From Anisakis pegreffii (lineage: Eukaryota; Nematoda; Chromadorea; Rhabditida; Anisakidae): a stretch of 64,000 nt of DNA. How positions within the stretch are numbered: position 1 is the stretch's first letter; every line of letters begins with the position of its first letter. This document shows positions 57,851-64,000 of the stretch, piece by piece. Below the pieces are notes generated by a model. That model was given only the letters and a program-made list of their open reading frames with translations, did not search any database and was not told the DNA's origin. Both the position numbers and the translations under genes were made by a program. The stretch is taken from the NCBI GenBank assembly GCA_035041965.1, contig JAPYMA010000237.1, positions 1 through 64,000 of the forward strand. Direction: 5' to 3'.

Positions 57851-60800
57851 CTCTTGCTGGAAATGTTTCGCCTTGTTGGATGCGTCTAGGAGAAATGCGA
57901 AATACCCGCGGCAAGGTGGAGTTGCAGTGGGTTTTGGCTCGTACATATCCGAATTTATTGTCTCGGTCAATTGTTGCATCTCGTTCTTGTTAAAGTCATT
58001 CATTTGCATGAAGAGATCCGACGATGGATAGGAAAGTTGGTTGAGGTTTGAAGAGCCTGAAGGTTTGACAGTGCTGAATCGTTGTCAATCATATACGGCA
58101 TTGGCGTGGTTCATTGTGTTGCAAGCGATAGTTGAAGTGCTTAATCGCCTCACATAACATTTAAGGATTTCTTTTTGATGTTGGAGGTACATCATTTTGC
58201 ATTCACTTGCATCTCAAAATTCCTATAATATAAATGAGCCGTTCCCATATCACTGATCTGCATCAATACAATCCCACTACCAATGCTCGGCCATCAAAAT
58301 AACCTACCACCGTCAATGGAAACTATGAAAATGGATTCCTGTTTAGCCATCGGACAAGATAACCACGGTTTGGAAGCTTGCAACGCTGCGTCTATACCTG
58401 CCACATCACTGCAATATATCACTTTTGAATGAATATACTAGCAACACGAGAAACTTGTTAATCTTCGACATTGAAATGCTGATAGAGCTTGTACTGAGTT
58501 TCAATTTTCGTGTATTACTATGTTAATAACATTAGTATTTTCAACTTATCATTATCACTGTTGTTATCAAAATTTGCAGTGCCGCTGTGATGAAATGAAA
58601 AGATATTTCAAGATGAACATACCCGTACGATGTGAATATAATGAATTTTATATTTCCATTTTCCCCAATATGATTGGTACTGCTTCTATTGCAATAGACC
58701 GATGAGATCAGTTTCGAGATACTGAAAGTATGGAGAATTCGTTTTAGCAATCTTATTCTACGATCAAACTCAATATAATTGATCTTTCTATTGATCAATA
58801 CCAAAACTGTTGTAACAATGACAATGTAACAATTACAATGTAGAAAGTCCACTCGTCAAGCTATCAGTATGCCCAAATCGGCTCAACAAGCATGTTTTCT
58901 GGTACCAGCAGACGAAAAGGATTCTAAGCCACCGAAAAAGATATCTACGTAAAATATTAAATTCCCGAGATATCGGTGAACTTGAAGTTGTTTGGTCAAG
59001 ATGTAAATTTACTGAGTTCCATATTCAGCCACTGTACCCTCATAAGATATAATTAAACCGAACGGTCATTAACTCTAATCTATAGTCATTCTCCTACCGA
59101 GAAGATTGATCTAATGAGAACTCTTCACTTACTCAGATGGCGACATTGGCAAATCAGCTCTATTAAAAACTGTTTTCGAGCTCAAATGTGCTTGGATCCT
59201 ATCCCATTCTTCTCGTTTAGCAACAAAACCATCCAAGCTATCCAGATATTCATCATTCAGTCCAGTATCAGCTGCAGTTACAAATACTTCTCCAGATCCA
59301 TCCAATTTCCAATGTTCAGTTATATTTCTTATCGCCCATATCTAAGATTCATCAAAATTAATAATTACACGTGCTGAAGATCCACACTTAACGCTGCTAA
59401 TTGACTGATAACGAGTGCATTAAAAAGATCCATCCTATAAAGAGTCTTGACCATTGATCATGTGGTGAATCATGTGGTGAACCGACTCAACAACGCAATA
59501 TAATTTCAAATTACAAGTGCTTTATGGCATACCAATTAGGGTTTGCACGGGATCCCGGGATCCCGGGGTTACAGTTCTGATCCCGATCCCGGGATTTATT
59601 TTTGAAAAATCCGGGGATTTCGGGATTTGACAAAACAGGTCAATTTGTGTGAATTTTGATGGTATGCCCATCATGAAGCAAGCCTTAATCATTTCCATTT
59701 AATTTATATGCAGAGTTCTTTGCTGCTTGCCCTCTATCATTGATGTTCAGCTAAGAAAATAGACGCAATTCGGACGAATGACATGATCAACGACAGCTCG
59801 ATGAACTTTTACGTAACATTTCATTGAATATTCAACTGATTATTCTGCTCTTCATTGGTTTACATCACGCTCATCTGGATACATTTCTAAGTACACTAAC
59901 AGAGATAATCACATTTTCTAATATGAACTAAGAGCAACAAAGTTCAATGAAATTTTGATTTGTTTCCTCCCACAAGATTTGTTCGGCTTCAATATTCCAT
60001 CTGTTAATTCAACTGCATGCTCTAAAGGCTGCAATGCAAGTCTTTTTACTTCGCTATTTGGGAACGTTTCAATCAGATCCAAATGTACATAAATTCTAAC
60101 TGAGTTCACTCATAGTGAGAATTCATTGCCGAAGTGAGCAAAGTTGTTCCATTCAAAAGGATCTTAAGCTTAACTATTAAGCACATTTTAAATGCCAGAT
60201 GACAGAAAAGTCTTCAAAAATTTCATCTGAATAAGTGATCTGAATGAGTTTGCATGGAGCAGTTAAGACTAGCAGCAAATTCATTCTCTATGTGACAATA
60301 GTAACAATGCCCACCTCGTCCTGGAAATGCGCAGCCTTGTTCGATGCGTCTACGAGAAATGCGAAATAGCGTGGTGGAATTATTGGAGGACATCCCTGGG
60401 GCAAGCGTCCATCAGATGTCGGTTTACAATCACACATTAACAGTGTTATTTTGCCGTTTAAATAATCCACTTCAGTTTCATTGAAATCAGTCATTCGCAC
60501 AAATGATTCTCTGCTGGGATATGACAATTCGTTTAGATTTGGAGAACCTGAAAGTTGAGGTTTAAATATTGGAGGAACGAGTTCAAATCAGATTATGTTG
60601 CGTCCGTATGGATGAGTTCGAGTCAAAAACTCCAAGAATATAATATTCGAACTTGAAATTGCGATTTCTGAATCTGTAATTCATATTTTCAGGATTAAAA
60701 TACGCTTGATAATGTCAGAAAAATATACTGAAGAGGCAAATTCCCCGGTGGGCATTATACTCTGGCAGTTGGACGCAGGAGAAAAGTGAATGGATATTTA

Positions 60801-62373
60801 TAAAATCAAAATATCGTACCACCATCGATGGCAACCACAAAAATGGATTCATGCCTAGCTATCGGACAAGACAACCACGGTCTATGAGCATTCAGTGCTG
60901 CACTGATCCGGTTCTCATCACTGTAACTGATATCATTTAATCGTGTTTATCAACGAGTGATGAATTCCATCTCGTAATTCACTGATAATCCTTCGTTCAT
61001 CTCATCTCCCTACCGATCAATCAAAAATGTTCCACTACTCATGATAATTCAAATCAACCTACCTGTACGATGTGAAAATCACAAAAGTGATATTTGCATT
61101 CTCGGCCATACCGTACTCACTCGACTTGTTGCAATACGACGACGCAATCACATTTGAGATGCTAAAATTGACAGCAAAATTCTTCACAAACGAAAAACAT
61201 TACGATACAATCCCAATGGTCAATCAAACAAATAGGATTGCATCTTAAAAAGTTTAGCAAATACTCACTCTTGGGGTGACATCGGTGGTCCTTTCTGGTC
61301 CAAGGATAGAATCGTAAGAAATTGCGGCAACACATTATCCCATTCTTTTCGATTATCATAAAATTTCCTCTTGCTTACACCATCATAATAATCTGCCACG
61401 CCAGTGGCCATGACTGCAACTTGTAATTTTCCAGAACCATCTAAATTCCATAACTTCGTCACGTTGCGTATGGCATCTATCTGAAAATCAACAATATGCG
61501 CAAAACTTGATGAGTTAGAAGTAGATAGGCAATTTAAGAGATTTAACTTTACGCGTCTGGTGGTTCAAAATTTGTCCTATCGAAAGAATGCGGATATTTT
61601 GTCGATAAATAATGACTAGTTTCAGGAAGGTATTGCCCAATTTCTAAAGTCAACACATCTTCATTTGCGGTTCGACGATACCGCTGAAGTCTGTACATTT
61701 GACCTCTACCGCAGTCCTCGATGAATCACTACAGCAACAGCATGATCACCATTATCAGATCATTTTCACGCTACGATATCGTCAATATCCGAGCGATCTT
61801 TCACGTCGAAAGACAGGGGATTCTGATTCAATTAGAAGCTATAGCAAGATTCAAATTTGAATAAACTAACTTCCTTCTCAACACGTCTAGTACCGTTCGA
61901 TGCGTCGACGATGAACACGAAATATCCATAACACGGTGGAGGAGATGCTGAATACGGTATTGTTTTATCAAGTTCATCAGGTGATTATCATTTTTGAAAC
62001 AGACGATTTATCAGGAATTGGAAGTGATACTATTTTTGGGGCTATTTTTCTCCAGGGCTATTTCCTCATACCGTGTTAAGCATTAAAGCCACTACGATCG
62101 CAATGCTATCTAATTGAGGTGATATTCAGTGATGGATGTTTATTTCGGTGGCAGATTAATAATGTTGGCTTCGGTGCTGAAAACTTTCGAAGATTGGAGA
62201 TTCAAAGGAATGAAGTTTTTGAGCATTAAAGTTTTGAGTCATTAAATAATCTTACTTGGAATGTTTGGCTTTATTGCTGGAAGTTCCAGAGTTGGGGTTT
62301 TGTTGATAAGCACGGGGGTGCATACCGGTATGATAGTGATTATTGATAGCGCGAGTGCTGCTGAAGGTATCAT
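57851..62373 (-). CDS. secreted/surface protein with tandem VWA-like domains (5' part)
   Basis: Start ATG at 62373-62371 opens a signal peptide (MIPSAALALSIITIIPVC). Exons leftwards: 62256-62373, 61871-61947, 61269-61480, 61063-61161, 60820-60920, 60315-60547, 59133-59341, 58623-58721, 58308-58408, 57851-58056, all phase-compatible. Each VWA-like unit runs: YFAFLVDASNK (beta-1/MIDAS region), a WKLDGSGEVFVTA exon, KFIIFTSY, ESIFIVSIDGG, and SDLFMQMNDFN...LTETIN. Units 1 and 2 are complete and unit 3 is opened by the last exon. The MIDAS motif is DASNK/G rather than DxSxS, so metal binding may be weak or absent. The expected next exons (209 and 99 nt) are missing. Role unknown; adhesion or surface recognition is the usual function of VWA proteins. 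Confidence 0.72.
59342..60314. mobile_element. hAT-like transposon terminus in VWA intron
   Basis: From 59547 there is TTAGGGTTTGCACGGGATCC followed by alternating CCCGGGATCCCGGGG / GATCCCGATCCCGGGAT, the self-complementary GGGATCC-rich end seen in some hAT elements. The sequence from 59720 to 59930 is shared with 53252-53492. The rest of the intron up to 60314 has no coding signal apart from chance ORFs. Confidence 0.5.
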
Positions 62374-62484
62374 TATGGTTTTACGATTCCATCCCGATAT
62401 GATAACTTACTTGCACTGATATACTATTAGTAACAATAACAATATTATTATCAAGGTTATTAATAATAATAATATAATAATTAT

Positions 62485-62522
<38 letters not shown>

Positions 62523-63755
62523 TTATCAATGATAGATGAACTGATATATTATTATTATCAATGTTATTATTGCTATTAATATGACTATTAAAACTGTTAT
62601 AAATATTCACCAATATGTTGACGTAGTTGGCTCATTTTGCGCGGATCCTCTTGCTGTGGATCACTTTGAGATAGTTAGATTCTGGATGGAAATTTTCTGC
62701 GATTCTGAACGTTTGCGAGTGGACGACAGATGTCGACACGTCAAGATTCGTGGAACACCGAAGTTATCCGTTCGAAATCGCTACGATTTATTCGACGATT
62801 CGATCTGAAAACAAAGGTGATCACAAAACGGACGAAATGTATTGATTGCTCGAGATAATCAACAGTCGAGACTGAATTACGAGTGATTTCGTATAGAATA
62901 GAACGCCAGATATCAACGGATTAAGAATCCACGTGATATCCACGATATTATCATTGACAATCGCCGACTCACAACTGACGTTTATATGGCATTTTCTTAC
63001 GTGATTAATCACCATTACTATTAATTACAATATTATTTTACCTGCTGATTAAACAAAGAAATGAATGTTCGATGTAAGCTTCACGAATTTAAAATGAAAT
63101 CGGTCAAATGAAATATACTCCAGATAACAACAAGACTAGACGCGTCTATGAACACACATTGAATTCAACTTATAAAGGCTTAAGCCACAAAGTTCACGGA
63201 TCAAAAAGCATCGTAACAAACTGTCCTTATCAGGCTTGATCTTTTGTGCTTTCATGACTATTGCAGCTCGAATGAGAGAAGCATTATTTGGTGCAATGAT
63301 TTCGCTTGGTTATGCTCCACCTTAACATATCGCTTTTCCAGTGTTAACAGCAAAAACAATGTGAAGAGATATCAATCGACTGATAGCAGTGATAAGATTA
63401 TGAAGCAATCGTTATGATTAGAGGCTGTAAATGGAAAAGAGAAGTAAACAAATTCTCAAGATAAAGTCCCATCACAATTTCGCTTGTTTCAAATTCTGAA
63501 TTGTTTTATTGGTCAATGTAAATATAACTGATGATGCAGCATTGGCGTCTAAATGAAATCATGAAAAATGACAGCAAATAAGTTAATTCAAAAAAAAAAT
63601 TAGCACACGCAACAATACGATAATGCATCTTTAAATTATGATGGGAAGACCGAAAGCTTAGATCCGAAAAAAAGCACACAAGCATCAGTTTTATTGATAT
63701 TGCTGTCAAAGATCTGCGGGAGCGATACATTCAGGAAGATTCAACGGATAGTTCA
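62374..63755. other. upstream region of right VWA gene
   Basis: Duplicated with 49774-51065. Contains ATT/AAT microsatellite (62440-62570). The block TATTCACCAATATGTTGACG... to ...CAGTCGAGACTGAATTACG is well conserved between copies (about 49960-50290 and 62600-62900). It may hold the promoter, but no motif was identified. Confidence 0.45.
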
Positions 63756-63759
63756 GTGT

Positions 63760-64000
63760 TGCCATCCAGAGATTCTGCTCGATCGATTGGTGTGAAGAAA
63801 TTGATATGTTACTGGTCAAAACTGAGCGTACGGTAGGCTTGAACCTCTTTACCCGAATAGCATCACAAAAATTGATATATCTCCTCGCAAAGTGGAAATT
63901 TTCAAGCCAGTATTTCAATGTTAGAAAGAAGGGATTCTGCTCGATCGAACGGTGTATACATGATGATATGTTTCCGGGCAAAGCTGAGAAGACGGTGAGC
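63760..64000. repeat. satellite-like repeat, same family as 1603-2375 and 40928-42000
   Basis: Landmarks: GAAGAAATTGATATGTTACT, GAGCGTACGGTAGGCTTGAA, GATATATCTCCTCGC, GATTCTGCTCGATCGAACGG, TTTCCGGGCAAAGCTGAGAA. It runs off the window edge, in the same orientation as 41330-42000. Confidence 0.85.

Larger units (their letters stand above)
54058..63755. repeat. right copy of the segmental duplication
   Basis: Corresponds to 46912-51065 plus extra tandem VWA units. See the left copy for the matching landmarks. Downstream flank 54058-54424, gene 54425-62373, upstream flank 62374-63755. Confidence 0.85.

Overview
The window looks like intron-rich, AT-rich DNA from a nematode, inferred without a database search. 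The reasons are: (1) a U2 snRNA whose 5' half carries the GATCAAAGTGTAGTA core as I recall it from Caenorhabditis; (2) exons bounded by short TTTTCAG-type acceptors; (3) secreted-protein families (tandem VWA-like, PAN/C-type-lectin-like) typical of nematodes; (4) non-coding DNA full of AAT/ATT microsatellites, foldback elements and solo LTRs. No bacterial-style operon, CRISPR array, rRNA gene or recognisable tRNA was seen.

Layout. 1-406 (+) is the 3' end of a TKL/MLK-ZAK-like kinase gene. 407-8.3 kb holds repeats, including a 405-bp tandem repeat and a 429-bp tandem duplication rich in hairpins. 9.0-12.7 kb is a giant near-perfect palindrome (arms of 1.7-1.9 kb, 93-bp spacer) with one U2 snRNA gene in each arm, in opposite orientation. 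13.1-14.1 kb (-) is a broken FLYWCH/MULE transposase. 14.4-14.9 kb is an LTR fragment abutting a decapitated copy of the U2 5' flank. 16.0-30.8 kb (+) is a complete TBCK orthologue: 17 exons whose phases all join, about 925 residues, pseudokinase + TBC RabGAP + rhodanese-like. One of its introns carries a 1.5-kb, 16-bp minisatellite grown inside a foldback element. 32.4-33.1 kb has a 32-bp tandem repeat and a solo LTR with a 5-bp target duplication. 35.1-37.8 kb (+) is a complete 7-exon, 281-residue kinase paralogous to the one at the left edge. 37.8-43 kb holds foldback elements and a satellite-like repeat. 43.7-44.5 kb (+) is a partial PAN/C-type-lectin-like gene. 45.9-46.3 kb is a second solo LTR.

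46.9-51.07 kb and 54.06-63.76 kb are two copies of a segmental duplication on the minus strand. They encode proteins built of tandem VWA-like domains, each domain split over the same exon set (209, 99, 101, about 206 nt), followed by a Ser/Thr/Pro repeat stalk and a hydrophobic tail that looks like a GPI-anchor signal. The right copy has a good signal-peptide exon and four VWA units, but its third unit has lost two exons. The left copy is decaying (start codon ATG to ATA, a 1-nt insertion, missing exons). Between them lie an orphan VWA exon on the opposite strand and a BED-finger exon of hAT-transposon type.

Functionally there are two signalling/trafficking genes (MLK-like kinase, TBCK), a spliceosomal RNA pair and a surface/secreted adhesion-type cluster; nothing ties them into one pathway. 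The strongest candidates for follow-up are the U2 palindrome, the minisatellite in TBCK, and birth-and-death evolution of the VWA array.
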